Source: Hyphomonadaceae bacterium
Lineage (GTDB): Bacteria; Pseudomonadota; Alphaproteobacteria; Caulobacterales; Aquidulcibacteraceae
DNA: 64,000 bases
NCBI GenBank assembly: GCA_019753105.1
Contig: JAIELJ010000009.1
Span: forward strand, 124,001-188,000
Reading direction: 5' to 3'
Below, piece after piece: positions 19,707-30,089 of this stretch (position 1 is its first letter; every line of letters starts with the position of its first letter). The position numbers were made by a program, and so were the translations under genes. The notes below the pieces were generated by a model that saw only the letters and a program-made list of their open reading frames with translations, made no database searches and was not told the DNA's origin.

Positions 19707-20278
19707 CGGACGCCCGCTGCGCCGAGGAAGTTGCCGACGATGGCGTGGCCGTGTTCAGAGGCGATCGATTCTGGATGGAATTGCACGCCGAACACGGGGC
19801 GCGTTTTGTGCGAGAGGCCCATGATCTCACCGTCGGCGGTTTCGGCGTCGATGGTGAGCGTGGCAGGGAAAGTTTCGCGCTTCACGGCGAGCGAGTGATA
19901 GCGCGTCGCGTTGAAGGGCGAGGGCAGGCCGCGGAAGACGCCGCCGCCGCGATGCGTCACGGGCGAGACTTTGCCGTGCATGATCGCCTTGGCGCGGATG
20001 ACATCGCCGCCGAAGGCTTGGCCCATGGCTTGGTGGCCGAGGCAGACGCCGAGGATAGGCAGATCGTTTGGCGCTTCGGCGAGAAGTTGGAGGCAGATGC
20101 CGGCCTCGTTCGGCGTGCACGGGCCGGGCGAGAGCACGATCGCGCGCGGCTTCATCTTCAGCGCATCGCGCACGGAGAGTGCATCATTGCGCACGACTTC
20201 GGTTTTGGCGCCGAGGTCTTCGATGTAGTGAACGAGGTTGTAGACGAAGCTGTCGTAATTATCGATGACGAGGATCAT
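19703..20278 (-). CDS. trpG: anthranilate synthase component II (glutamine amidotransferase)
   Basis: 191-residue class I amidotransferase that supplies ammonia to TrpE. The catalytic Cys is in LGVCLGHQAMGQAFGG, and His and Glu in GVQFHPESIASEHG. VLSPGPCTPNEAGICLQLL is the usual oxyanion region. It may also serve p-aminobenzoate synthesis, as in other bacteria with a single subunit. A 135-base gap separates it from trpE; I see no leader peptide or clear attenuator there. Confidence 0.96.
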   Translation of the reverse strand: MILVIDNYDSFVYNLVHYIEDLGAKTEVVRNDALSVRDALKMKPRAIVLSPGPCTPNEAGICLQLLAEAPNDLPILGVCLGHQAMGQAFGGDVIRAKAIMHGKVSPVTHRGGGVFRGLPSPFNATRYHSLAVKRETFPATLTIDAETADGEIMGLSHKTRPVFGVQFHPESIASEHGHAIVGNFLGAAGVR

Positions 20279-20413
20279 TGAGCGGCCCCAGGGCGAGCGC
20301 GAGTGGACGAAGCGATTAGCGTTCGTTCGCGCGCCATCGGGAAATGGGGTGAGGCCGGGTCGTCATGCGGGGTGCACCTTAGCGGAAAAACGGAAACTGC
20401 AAACGGGGTTCGC

Positions 20414-21955
20414 TTAGGCGTAACGCCACGCTTCGGCCGCCGCCCGGAAAAGTGCGCGGGACTTGTGAAGCGTTTCCTGCAACTCTGCTTCCGCGTCGCT
20501 ATCGAGCACAACGCCGCCGCCTGCCTGCACATTGAGCGCGCCGTCCTTCACCACAGCGGTGCGCAGCGCGATGCAGGTATCCATGTCGCCGCCGGCGCCG
20601 AAATAGCCGACGCCGCCGGCATAGACGCCCCGTTTGTGCGGCTCGACTTCGTTGATGATTTCCAGGGCGCGGATTTTGGGCGCGCCGGTCACGGTGCCGT
20701 GCGGAAAGCCGGCCATCAGGGCGTCGAGCGCGTTTAGGCCTTCGGCCAATTCGCCTTCGACGTTCGAGACGATGTGCATGACGTGGCTGTAGCGCTCAAT
20801 GGTGAAGCTCTCGGTGACGCGGACGTGGCGTGAGCCGGCGGAAGCGCCTGCGCTATTGCCGCCGCCGCCGCGTTTGGCGACACGGCCGAGATCGTTGCGC
20901 GCGAGATCGACAAGCATCAGGTGCTCGGCGCGTTCCTTCGGATCGGCGAGCAAATCTTCTTCGTGCTGATGATCTTCCGCCGGCGTCGCGCCGCGCGGGC
21001 GTGTGCCAGCAATAGGCCGGATGGTGACGGTGTCGCCCCGCAGGCGCACGAGGATTTCCGGGCTCGAGCCGACGAGGCTGAAATCGGCAAAATTGAGATA
21101 ATAGAGGAAAGGCGAGGGGTTGAGGCGCCGCAGCGAGCGATAGAGAGCAAACGGCGGCAGCTTGAACGGCGCGCTGAAACGCTGGCTTGGGACGACTTGG
21201 AAGATGTCTCCACTGCGTGTGTAGTCTTTGCACTTTTCCACGAGCGCGCGGTACGCGTCTGGCGTTGTGTTGGAGCGGGGCTCTGGCGGCTCGGGCGTTT
21301 GCTCCGCGTCGGGTTGCCGCGGCAGGGGGCGATCGAGTTTGCGCAGAACGGCATCGAGGCGCGCGATCGCGGCTTCGTAAGCTTGCGCGGCGGTTTGATT
21401 GGATCGCGCGCGCGCGGGTGTCACCAGCGTGATCTCACTCGTCACGTTATCGAACACGGCGATCACGGTCGGACGCATGAGCAGTGCGTCGGGCGTGCCG
21501 AGTGGATCGGGCGCGTGATCCGGCAGGCGCTCGATGAAGCGCACCATGTCGTAGCCCAGATAGCCGAAGAGGCCCGCCGCCATAGGCGGCAAAGGGCGCG
21601 GCAGCTCTAACGCCGATTTCGCGAGCAGCTTGCGCAGGCTCTTCAGTGGTGCATCGCGTTGCGGACGGAAACTTGTGTCAGCGAAGCCGCCACGGCTGGT
21701 TTCCGCTCGGCCATTCTTCACGCGCCAGACGAGATCTGGCTTCAAGCCGATGATCGAATAGCGGCCGCGGAAATCGCCGCCTTGCACGCTTTCGAGCAGG
21801 AATGTGCCTGGCTTGTCTGGTCCGAGCTTTAACAGCGCCGAGACAGGCGTTTCGAGATCGCTGATCCGGCTCGTCCAGACGACGCCGCCGCCGCTGGCAT
21901 AGGCGCGCGCGAAATCCTCCGGCGATGGAGAATACACGCGCGCCGTCTGCGTCAT
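20414..21955 (-). CDS. trpE: anthranilate synthase component I
   Basis: 513-residue chorismate-using enzyme. The C-terminal catalytic half has FQVVPSQRFSAPF, SPEILVRLRGDTVTIRPIAG, LMLVDLARNDLGRVA, SHVMHIVSNVEGEL, FPHGTVTGAPKIRALEII and YAGGVGYFGAGGDMDTCIALR. Its ATG overlaps the ppiD-like stop (ATGA), so tryptophan synthesis starts within a transcript shared with an envelope foldase. An Ala/Gly/Ser-rich insert (GGGGNSAGASAGSRH) lies before the SFTIERYSHV segment and probably forms a loop. Confidence 0.96.
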   Translation of the reverse strand: MTQTARVYSPSPEDFARAYASGGGVVWTSRISDLETPVSALLKLGPDKPGTFLLESVQGGDFRGRYSIIGLKPDLVWRVKNGRAETSRGGFADTSFRPQRDAPLKSLRKLLAKSALELPRPLPPMAAGLFGYLGYDMVRFIERLPDHAPDPLGTPDALLMRPTVIAVFDNVTSEITLVTPARARSNQTAAQAYEAAIARLDAVLRKLDRPLPRQPDAEQTPEPPEPRSNTTPDAYRALVEKCKDYTRSGDIFQVVPSQRFSAPFKLPPFALYRSLRRLNPSPFLYYLNFADFSLVGSSPEILVRLRGDTVTIRPIAGTRPRGATPAEDHQHEEDLLADPKERAEHLMLVDLARNDLGRVAKRGGGGNSAGASAGSRHVRVTESFTIERYSHVMHIVSNVEGELAEGLNALDALMAGFPHGTVTGAPKIRALEIINEVEPHKRGVYAGGVGYFGAGGDMDTCIALRTAVVKDGALNVQAGGGVVLDSDAEAELQETLHKSRALFRAAAEAWRYA

Positions 21956-23862
21956 TGCGCGCCGTCTTCGCCTTCAGCGTTGCTGGGCCGGAAGGCGCTT
22001 TCCAGGAGCCGCTGGTTACGGCTCACATTGGCGCGCGCAATGATCTCGTCCTGCAGCGCATCACCAAATCCAGTCACGGCGCTTTCGCTCATCTGCATCC
22101 GCAGAGCTTCGATTTCTTGGGGATGCTCGGCGAGGACGGGACGGTTGATCTCCTGGACCACCGCGACAAAGACAGCGCCGCCGTCTGCGCGAACGTCGGT
22201 CACGGCTGCGCCCTCGCTCGCCGCGAAGATTTGCGCGGCAAGACCGCGGGCGGGAATTTGCGAGGCGCCGCGGCGATCGATGGCGCGTGAGCCGACGATG
22301 ACGTTGAAGCGTGCGGCGCGGGCAGCGGCATTGAAGTCTTGGCCGCCAGCGACAGAAGCAACCAGGCTCTCGCCCATTTCGCGCAAACGCGAAGCGCGCT
22401 CACGCGCGGTCCAGGCCCGCACCAAGTCCTCGCGCACTTCTTCGATTGGGCGCACGCGCTCTGGCGTTACGCTGTTGACTGCGACAACCACGTCAGCATC
22501 GCCGACGGGGATGAAGTCGCTGGCTTCGCCTTCGGGCGTTTGGAACGCCGTGCGAAGGACCTCTTCGTGACCTTCCAGCGCGGCGATCGGCTGTTGGTTC
22601 ACGTCGCGGCCCTGCGCCTCTACGGCTGGAACGGTAACGACAGTGAAGCCCACTTGACGTGCGGCCGCATCGACGCTGGCGCCGCTGGCGCGCGCGTCTT
22701 CGAAGGCGCTGACGGCGGCGTTCAACAACTCGGAGGCCTCGTCGAGGGCGATGGCCTGGCGGGATTGTTCGCGCACTTGCGCCATATCCGGCGCGACGGC
22801 CGCCGTGACGGCGTCCAGACGTACGACGACGAAAGGCGAGAGCGACCCGCGCACGACCCGCGTCTGGCCGCGCTGCATCGAGAACACAGCCTCCGCAACG
22901 GCGGTGTCGGTCACTTCGGTGCGCATTTGGTTTTCCGCGTTCACCGCGGGCACGCCAAGCGCGGAGCCGATCGCGCTTGGCGCGTCTCCGCGTGTCAGAC
23001 GAGCGGCGATGTCATTGGCTTGCTGTTCATTCTGCGCGGTAATACGTGCGAACGTCCGGCGCTCCGGTTGTGTCGTGGCGGCGCTGCGCGCTTCCACCTC
23101 TTCCTGCAAGCGTTCTTCCGGAATCTCCACGCGGCTGACGAAATCCGCCGCCCGCGCATAGACAAGCGTCAGCGCGCGGAACTCGGGAACGCGCAGGTTA
23201 TCTTGCTGCTCTTGCCAAAACTGCTGGATCTGTTCGTCCGTCGGCGCTGCTATGGCGCCCACAGCGGACGCCGGCGCCTCGGCGATGCTGACGACACGCG
23301 ACTCCGACTCATACACGTAAGCCATTGCGCCGAAGCTCGATGGCGCACGCGTGCCGGCAACCATTGCGTTCAGCAACATCGCACGCGTGAGATCGCCGCG
23401 GACATCTTCTTCGAAATCGCCTTGGCTGTAGCCCAGTTGCTGCAGGAACTGCGCATACGCCATCTGATCGAGCGAGCCCGTTATCGGGTTGTTGACGGCA
23501 GGAATTTCCATGATGCGTTCAGCGACCATGCGGTTGCTGGCGTCGACGCCAATCTTCTGCGCGTAGGCATAAGTCGCGTGGCGGCCGATGAGGCCCTCCA
23601 ACAGGCGCAGATGAAAGCCTTCATCGATCGCTTCCTGACGCGTGATCGTCACACCTTGCTGTTGCTGTGTGCGGAGCGTGAGATCGAGTTCGCGCGTGAG
23701 CTGCGCGGGCGTAACGTTGCGGCCGCCGACGCTGGCGAGGTGCTGCGAACCTACGCCGGTGAAAATGTCGTTGATGCCCCAGATGGCGAAGGCGATCGTC
23801 AGCAGGAACAGAAGAACGTAGGCGATCCAGCCGCGCGTCAAATGTCGCAATTGTGAGAGCAT
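21952..23862 (-). CDS. ppiD: SurA/PpiD-type periplasmic peptidyl-prolyl isomerase
   Basis: 636-residue inner-membrane-anchored foldase. One N-terminal helix (GWIAYVLLFLLTIAFAIWGI) follows MLSQLRHLTR. A SurA-N-like region with GRNVTPAQLTRELDLTL follows, then a parvulin-like region near 240-390 and a long C-terminal part. ATG 23862 is chosen because the open frame upstream carries no family features. PpiD proteins help fold exported proteins at the Sec translocon. The family call is good; whether the parvulin domain is catalytically active cannot be told. Confidence 0.85.
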   Translation of the reverse strand: MLSQLRHLTRGWIAYVLLFLLTIAFAIWGINDIFTGVGSQHLASVGGRNVTPAQLTRELDLTLRTQQQQGVTITRQEAIDEGFHLRLLEGLIGRHATYAYAQKIGVDASNRMVAERIMEIPAVNNPITGSLDQMAYAQFLQQLGYSQGDFEEDVRGDLTRAMLLNAMVAGTRAPSSFGAMAYVYESESRVVSIAEAPASAVGAIAAPTDEQIQQFWQEQQDNLRVPEFRALTLVYARAADFVSRVEIPEERLQEEVEARSAATTQPERRTFARITAQNEQQANDIAARLTRGDAPSAIGSALGVPAVNAENQMRTEVTDTAVAEAVFSMQRGQTRVVRGSLSPFVVVRLDAVTAAVAPDMAQVREQSRQAIALDEASELLNAAVSAFEDARASGASVDAAARQVGFTVVTVPAVEAQGRDVNQQPIAALEGHEEVLRTAFQTPEGEASDFIPVGDADVVVAVNSVTPERVRPIEEVREDLVRAWTARERASRLREMGESLVASVAGGQDFNAAARAARFNVIVGSRAIDRRGASQIPARGLAAQIFAASEGAAVTDVRADGGAVFVAVVQEINRPVLAEHPQEIEALRMQMSESAVTGFGDALQDEIIARANVSRNQRLLESAFRPSNAEGEDGAQ

Positions 23863-23960
23863 GTCGGGTTCCGGTAAGCGTGAGGCGCCGGACCATAGAG
23901 ACGCCCCCCGGCTGGGGCAATCGCCGGAACAGCCGAGAAACCTGCCGAAGGGAGAGACGC

Positions 23961-24716
23961 ATGGCCGCGCGCAAGCCATTGATCGCCGGAAACTGGAAAA
24001 TGTTCGGACGTATGTCCGATCTGGGCGAAATCGCGGCTTTGGATGCGGCTATCGGCGCGGTCGCGTCCAAAGTGGACGCGCTCATCTGCCCGCCTGCGGC
24101 GTTCATTTCGGCTGCGGCTTCCTTAGCGAAAGGGAAGGGCGTGCTGATCGGCGCGCAGGATTGCAGCGCCGTCTCAGCGGATTCGGCGAGAACGGGCGAA
24201 TTGAGCGCCGGGATGCTGGCCGACGCTGGCGCTGCCTATGTGATCGTCGGGCATTCGGAGCGCCGCACACAGCATGGTGAGGGCAATGAGACTGTCCGCC
24301 AGAAGGCTGACGCGGGGCTGGCTGCTGGCCTCACGCCCATCGTCTGTGTTGGCGAAACGCGCGCCGAACGTGATGGCGGCCGCGTGGCTGAGGTGATTGG
24401 CGCGCAGGTGCGCGAAAGCGTGCCGGCGGGCGCGGGTATCGTGGTGGCCTACGAGCCGGTCTGGTGCATTGGTGGGGACCGCACGCCGACTGCAGCCGAG
24501 ATCGGCGAGGTCCACTCGCTCATCCGGAGCGTGCTGAGCGAGCGGTTCGGCGCTGAGGCGAATGGCATCAGGGTGCTTTATGGCGGGGCGGTTGCCCCGA
24601 AGAACGCCGCCGAAATCTTTGCGGTAGAGGGGGTCGACGGCGCCCTTGTCGGCCGTGCGAGCCTGAAAGCAGCGGACTTTTCGGCCATCATTCTCGCCCA
24701 TCCTGCTGCGTCCTGA
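23961..24716 (+). CDS. tpiA: triosephosphate isomerase
   Basis: 251-residue glycolytic TIM barrel. Active-site residues are Asn11 and Lys13 (AGNWKMFG), the His in VIVGHSERR and the Glu in VAYEPVWCIGG. YGGAVAPKNAAEIF binds the phosphate. ATG 23961 follows AAGGGAGA at good spacing. The open frame further upstream belongs to the promoter region shared with the divergent ppiD gene (98 bases). Confidence 0.97.
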   Translation: MAARKPLIAGNWKMFGRMSDLGEIAALDAAIGAVASKVDALICPPAAFISAAASLAKGKGVLIGAQDCSAVSADSARTGELSAGMLADAGAAYVIVGHSERRTQHGEGNETVRQKADAGLAAGLTPIVCVGETRAERDGGRVAEVIGAQVRESVPAGAGIVVAYEPVWCIGGDRTPTAAEIGEVHSLIRSVLSERFGAEANGIRVLYGGAVAPKNAAEIFAVEGVDGALVGRASLKAADFSAIILAHPAAS

Positions 24717-24830
24717 GGGTGCACAGAGGCGGGCTGGCGTTTAAGATCGGGCTCGGCTATTGAGCGCCCTTTCGCGCGCGCCCATGTGAGGCGCGGGCAG
24801 CGAATGCGCGGGAGCGGATAGGCAACACGC

Positions 24831-25526
24831 ATGGTAACGGTCGTTCTCATCATCCACTTACTGGTCAGCATCTGCTTGATCGGGCTCGTTTTGTTGCAGC
24901 GTTCGGAGGGCGGCGCTCTCGGAATGGGCGGCGGCGGCGGTGGATCGCTGATGAGCGGGCGCGGTGCGGCTGACGCGCTCGCCAAGATGACGTCGGTTGC
25001 CGGCGGCTTCTTCCTCGTCACGTCGCTTGGTCTAACAGTCCTGTCTGGCGCCGCATCGGGCTCTGGCCGCTCGGTTTTTGACCTTCTGCCGCAAAATGGC
25101 GCTCCGGCCGTGACCGCGCCGCCTTCGCTCACGCCGGAAGAGCCGGCGCCCTCGACCGCGCCGGACCCGACTGAGAGCAGCGCGCCGCAAGCCGCGGAGA
25201 CGCAACTGGCATCCGTTTCGCCGTCCACCACAGCTCAGCCCGCCGCTGCAGGCGCTGCGCCCCCGCGGGCGGCGCCGCTCACTCAGCCGGCGGCCACGCC
25301 GGTTCGCCAGCCAGCGGCTCCTGTGAGCACGCCAGCTCGTTCCGCAACGCCAACGACGGTGCCTGCCAGCACCCAAACGCGCGCCCCCGTCATCCCAACG
25401 ACCCCGGGCAGCAGTGTTTCGGGCATCAATCTGGAAGGTGATGATCCATCCGCCGCCGAATCGATTGAGATTGCGCCGGTTGGGGTTCAGCCCGTGCGCC
25501 GTGAACGGGCCGGTCCGGACCAATAA
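24831..25526 (+). CDS. secG: SecG translocase subunit with long C-terminal tail
   Basis: 231-residue SecG. The first 75 residues are ordinary: two membrane helices and the LVLLQRSEGGALGMGGGGGG loop. From about residue 77 there is a low-complexity Pro/Ala/Ser/Thr-rich tail of some 150 residues, ending near VRRERAGPDQ, which E. coli SecG lacks. Alphaproteobacterial SecG proteins often have shorter Ala/Pro tails of this kind. Function of the tail is unknown. A 114-base gap before it holds no clear gene. Confidence 0.9.
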   Translation: MVTVVLIIHLLVSICLIGLVLLQRSEGGALGMGGGGGGSLMSGRGAADALAKMTSVAGGFFLVTSLGLTVLSGAASGSGRSVFDLLPQNGAPAVTAPPSLTPEEPAPSTAPDPTESSAPQAAETQLASVSPSTTAQPAAAGAAPPRAAPLTQPAATPVRQPAAPVSTPARSATPTTVPASTQTRAPVIPTTPGSSVSGINLEGDDPSAAESIEIAPVGVQPVRRERAGPDQ

Positions 25527-25537
25527 AGAAGTTTCGC

Positions 25538-27211
<1,674 letters not shown>

Positions 27212-27251
27212 GCGGTCGACAAGCGCGCGCGCCGCTGCCAGGGTTTGCGAC

Positions 27252-27803
27252 ATGACGACTCCCGATCCAAGTACGGTGGCCTCTGACGGCGGTTCAGGCG
27301 CAGCGCTCGCGCTGATTATTCTTATTGCCGCTGTCGCTGGCTGGATCGGGCTGCGCCAATTCGTGCAGGGTTTGCGCGCGCAGAAGACGCGCACCGCGGT
27401 TGGCGATGATTTTGGCAAGTACGCCCTCGAAGCGTTGACCAATGCGGCCAAGATCGACGGCCGGGTTAGCGACACCGAACAGGCCGCCATCACTCAAGCG
27501 ATGCGCGATCTGACTGGTGCGTCTTTCGATGCGGCGGCGATCGGGCCGGCTTTAGCCAATGCGCGTCTCAGCAAGGATGAACTCGTCGCGTATTTGGCGG
27601 CGAAGTCGCGTGTGTTTTCGCGCGAACAGAAAACGGCGCTGCTAAAGGCGCTCCTCTCTGTGTTTTCCGCGGATGGGCGGTTTGATGAGGTCGAGCACGC
27701 GGCGCTGGTGGACTACACGGCTGCTGTCGGCTTCGACCGGCAAAGCGCGCCAGAAATGCTCCGCAGCATCGCGCGCGATTTTCAGCGCGGGCGCATAACC
27801 TAA
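27252..27803 (+). CDS. TerB-like domain membrane protein
   Basis: 183 residues. After a short polar start there is one membrane helix (about 17-38), then a helical soluble domain with a duplicated acidic pattern, AAKIDGRVSDTEQAAITQAM and VFSADGRFDEVEHAALVDYT. This pattern is the one seen in TerB and in the DjlA N-terminal domain (D-G-x-x-x-x-x-E). The role of this domain is poorly known; metal binding at the acidic patch has been proposed for the family. The stop overlaps the convergent hydrolase gene by four bases. Confidence 0.7.
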   Translation: MTTPDPSTVASDGGSGAALALIILIAAVAGWIGLRQFVQGLRAQKTRTAVGDDFGKYALEALTNAAKIDGRVSDTEQAAITQAMRDLTGASFDAAAIGPALANARLSKDELVAYLAAKSRVFSREQKTALLKALLSVFSADGRFDEVEHAALVDYTAAVGFDRQSAPEMLRSIARDFQRGRIT

Positions 27804-28660
27804 GCTGCGGCGACGCGGCTAACGAATGCTGCGATATCGGCGAGCACAGGCGCGCGGCCTCTGAAAGGGCGCGAAATCGCGAGCAAAATGTCGATGTGAT
27901 CGACGCCGGGATAGGTCTTGGCCTCGACCTCACCATCCGCAGCCCGCTGAAGGCGCGTCAGGCTCTCGAGATTGCGGCGTCCAACGGTCGTATCGTCCTC
28001 ACCCCAAAGCAGGAGGAGGGGCGGCGCATCGGCGCGGACGAATGTCACCGGCTGCGTCTGTGCCGAGTCAGGCCAGGCGCCGAACGCGTTTCGTGTGGCG
28101 TCCACGTCAAACGGCAGAAAGTCGTAAGGCCCTGCGAGGCCCACCGCGCCGCGAATGTTTCGTGCATTGACGGAGGCCGCGCTCAAATACTGCGGCGCAA
28201 GCGCCAGCATGAGAGCGTTGTAAGCGCCAGCCGAGTGGCCGCAGAGAACTACCCGCGCGGCATCTCCGCCGTGACTGGCGACGTTGTCCTGCACCCAACG
28301 TGCCGCCGCAGCGCAATCCTCAACGAACGCCGGAAAAGCGACCTCAGGCACAAGCCGATAATCTGGCACGGCGACGACAAAGCCCTGAGCCGCGAGTGCT
28401 GTGCCGAGCCACTCGTAATCGTTCTTGTCTCCGGAACTCCAGGAGCCGCCATAATAGAAAATCACGACCGGTGCGCCTGCCGCATCGCTCGGCGCGTAAA
28501 GATCGATCCGCTGGCGCGAATGTTCGCCGTAGGCGGCGTCGCGCACCACGCGGCGCGCCCCGGGATCGCGCGGCGCGACGGCGTCGAACGTGCCAAGCGT
28601 TGGCGCGCAGCCGGCCAGGACTGGAAGGGCGGCGGCGAGGAGCAGGGTACGGCGGTGCAT
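27800..28660 (-). CDS. alpha/beta hydrolase, predicted lipoprotein
   Basis: 286 residues. The N-terminus MHRRTLLLAA...PVLAGC gives a lipobox with Cys18, so it is probably a lipoprotein. The fold is carboxylesterase-like: oxyanion region FYYGGSWSSGDK (in place of the usual HGGG), nucleophile elbow GHSAGAYNA, acid in LLWGEDDTTV and His in YPGVDHIDI. This arrangement resembles the kynurenine formamidase/BD-FAE group of small esterases. Substrate is not predictable. No operon partner on its strand. Confidence 0.75.
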   Translation of the reverse strand: MHRRTLLLAAALPVLAGCAPTLGTFDAVAPRDPGARRVVRDAAYGEHSRQRIDLYAPSDAAGAPVVIFYYGGSWSSGDKNDYEWLGTALAAQGFVVAVPDYRLVPEVAFPAFVEDCAAAARWVQDNVASHGGDAARVVLCGHSAGAYNALMLALAPQYLSAASVNARNIRGAVGLAGPYDFLPFDVDATRNAFGAWPDSAQTQPVTFVRADAPPLLLLWGEDDTTVGRRNLESLTRLQRAADGEVEAKTYPGVDHIDILLAISRPFRGRAPVLADIAAFVSRVAAA

Positions 28661-28790
28661 GACGGGTCATACGTGTAGGCCCGCCGGGTCGGATGACAAA
28701 GGCGGTCCGCGCTGCATCCAAAGCCCACGGCTTTCGCATCCCTGATCCAGAGCTCAGGACACGTGCGTCCATTTTGGCAGGGGAACGTTC

Positions 28791-29411
28791 ATGAAAGCTG
28801 TTTTTGCCGCGGGCGTGGCGGTTTTGGCATTGGTAGGGACAGCTTCGGCGGAACAGCGTCAGCTTTCCGGCTTTACCCGCGTCGCCGCGAATGCCGGGAC
28901 CGACGTCGAGGTTATCGTAGGCCCCTCATTTAGCGTCGATGTCACCGGCCGGGACGCCGACCGCGTCGTGACGCGCGTTAGCGGCGATCAGCTCATCGTT
29001 GAGCCCGTGCGCGGCAATTGGTTTCAGCGTGGCCCGCGCGACGCGCGGGTTCGGGTGACGATGCCGCGGATTGAGGCGCTTTCCGCGTCGAGCGGGGCCG
29101 ACCTCACCGCGACCGGCGTCGACAGCGCCAACATCGAGCTCGACTCGTCTTCCGGCGCTGATCTGCGCGTAAGCGGGCGTTGCGGCACGTTCACCGCTGA
29201 CGCGTCAAGCGGCAGCGACATTCACGCGCAAAACCTCCGCTGCGAGAATGGCAGCGTTGATGTGTCTTCAGGCGCGGACGCCAAGGTCTATGCGACTGGC
29301 CGCCTAAACGTCGATGCGTCGAGCGGCGGCGGCGTGGTTGCCTACGGCAATCCGGGCCTTGGCGATGTCGAGACTTCATCCGGCGGCGCCGTCCGTCGCG
29401 CCAGCCGCTAA
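28791..29411 (+). CDS. secreted GIN/DUF2807-type protein (SSG version)
   Basis: 206 residues with a signal peptide cut near TASA-EQ. The N-terminal half (FTRVAANAGTDVEVIVG, VTGRDADRVVTRVSGDQL) matches the start of the GIN or DUF2807 head domain, which forms a right-handed beta-helix. The C-terminal half contains a turn motif SSG at residues 100, 120, 139, 159, 177 and 196, a period of 18-20 residues, as expected for one motif per coil. RBS is AGGGGAAC. It is 12 bases from a paralogue. Function is unknown; a cell-surface or periplasmic place is inferred. Confidence 0.75.
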   Translation: MKAVFAAGVAVLALVGTASAEQRQLSGFTRVAANAGTDVEVIVGPSFSVDVTGRDADRVVTRVSGDQLIVEPVRGNWFQRGPRDARVRVTMPRIEALSASSGADLTATGVDSANIELDSSSGADLRVSGRCGTFTADASSGSDIHAQNLRCENGSVDVSSGADAKVYATGRLNVDASSGGGVVAYGNPGLGDVETSSGGAVRRASR

Positions 29412-29423
29412 GGAGTTTGACTC

Positions 29424-30041
29424 ATGCGGATATTGTTGATCGCCAGCGCTGCGGCCATCGCACTCTCTAGTGTTGCGAGCGCTGAAGTGCGCAATCTCGC
29501 CGGCTTTACGAGCGTAAGCACGTCGGACCGTATCCCTGTCGAAGTGCGACAGGGGGAAAGCTACCGCGTCGAAGTTCTCGGCAGCGATGCCGGGCTCGTG
29601 CGCACTCAACTGGATGGACGCGCGTTGGAGATTCGCCAGCGCAACCGCCCGTGGTTTGGCGAACCGCGCCGCATCGACGCGCGTGTTGTCGTAACCGCAC
29701 CTAACTTCCAGGCCCTCGCGGCATCCCGTGGCGGCAGCATCCGCGCTGAAGGGCTGCGGGTAAGTGATATGTCGCTCGCAGCGTCCATGGGTGGATCAAT
29801 TGATGCGACTGGCGAGTGCCAGGCGCTATCGGCATCCGCCTCGATGGGCGGCTCGATCGATGCCGATAATCTTGAGTGCCAGACCGCAAACATCTCCGCC
29901 TCGATGGGCGGAGATGCACAGGTCTTCGCCTCGCGCACCTATAACGCATCGGCTTCGATGGGTGGGGCGGTGCGCATTGAGGGTAACCCGCAGAGCGGTG
30001 AAACCTCGGCCTCGATGGGCGGCTCCGTTTCGACAGATTGA
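29424..30041 (+). CDS. secreted GIN/DUF2807-type protein (SMGG version)
   Basis: 205 residues, tandem paralogue of the preceding gene with the same lay-out: signal peptide ending ASA-E, then NLAGFTSVSTSDRIPVEVRQ, then coils. The turn motif is S-R/M-G-G at residues 101, 121, 140, 160, 178 and 197, the same register as the SSG motifs of the neighbour, shifted by one. At DNA level this appears as near-repeats of TCGATGGGCGG. The two are one operon (12-base gap) and probably work together or as a hetero-oligomer; this is inference. Confidence 0.72.
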   Translation: MRILLIASAAAIALSSVASAEVRNLAGFTSVSTSDRIPVEVRQGESYRVEVLGSDAGLVRTQLDGRALEIRQRNRPWFGEPRRIDARVVVTAPNFQALAASRGGSIRAEGLRVSDMSLAASMGGSIDATGECQALSASASMGGSIDADNLECQTANISASMGGDAQVFASRTYNASASMGGAVRIEGNPQSGETSASMGGSVSTD

Positions 30042-30089
30042 TACAGCGCCGAAGGGAACCTGCGCGGGTGAAGCGCGTTGGGTTCCCGA

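Noticed and set aside
20279-20413. tRNA gene or trp leader peptide in the trpE-trpG gap
   Set aside because: No cloverleaf, no TTCGA-type T-arm in the right place and no short ORF with tandem Trp codons was found.
22339-23856. 505-codon open frame antisense to the ppiD-like gene
   Set aside because: Arg/His/Ala-rich composition, no motif, and complete overlap with a well supported gene.
29770-30030. Regular TCGATGGGCGG repeats resembling a CRISPR array
   Set aside because: They are in frame with an 18-20 residue protein repeat (SMGG turns), the intervals differ and there are no unique spacers of constant length or cas genes.
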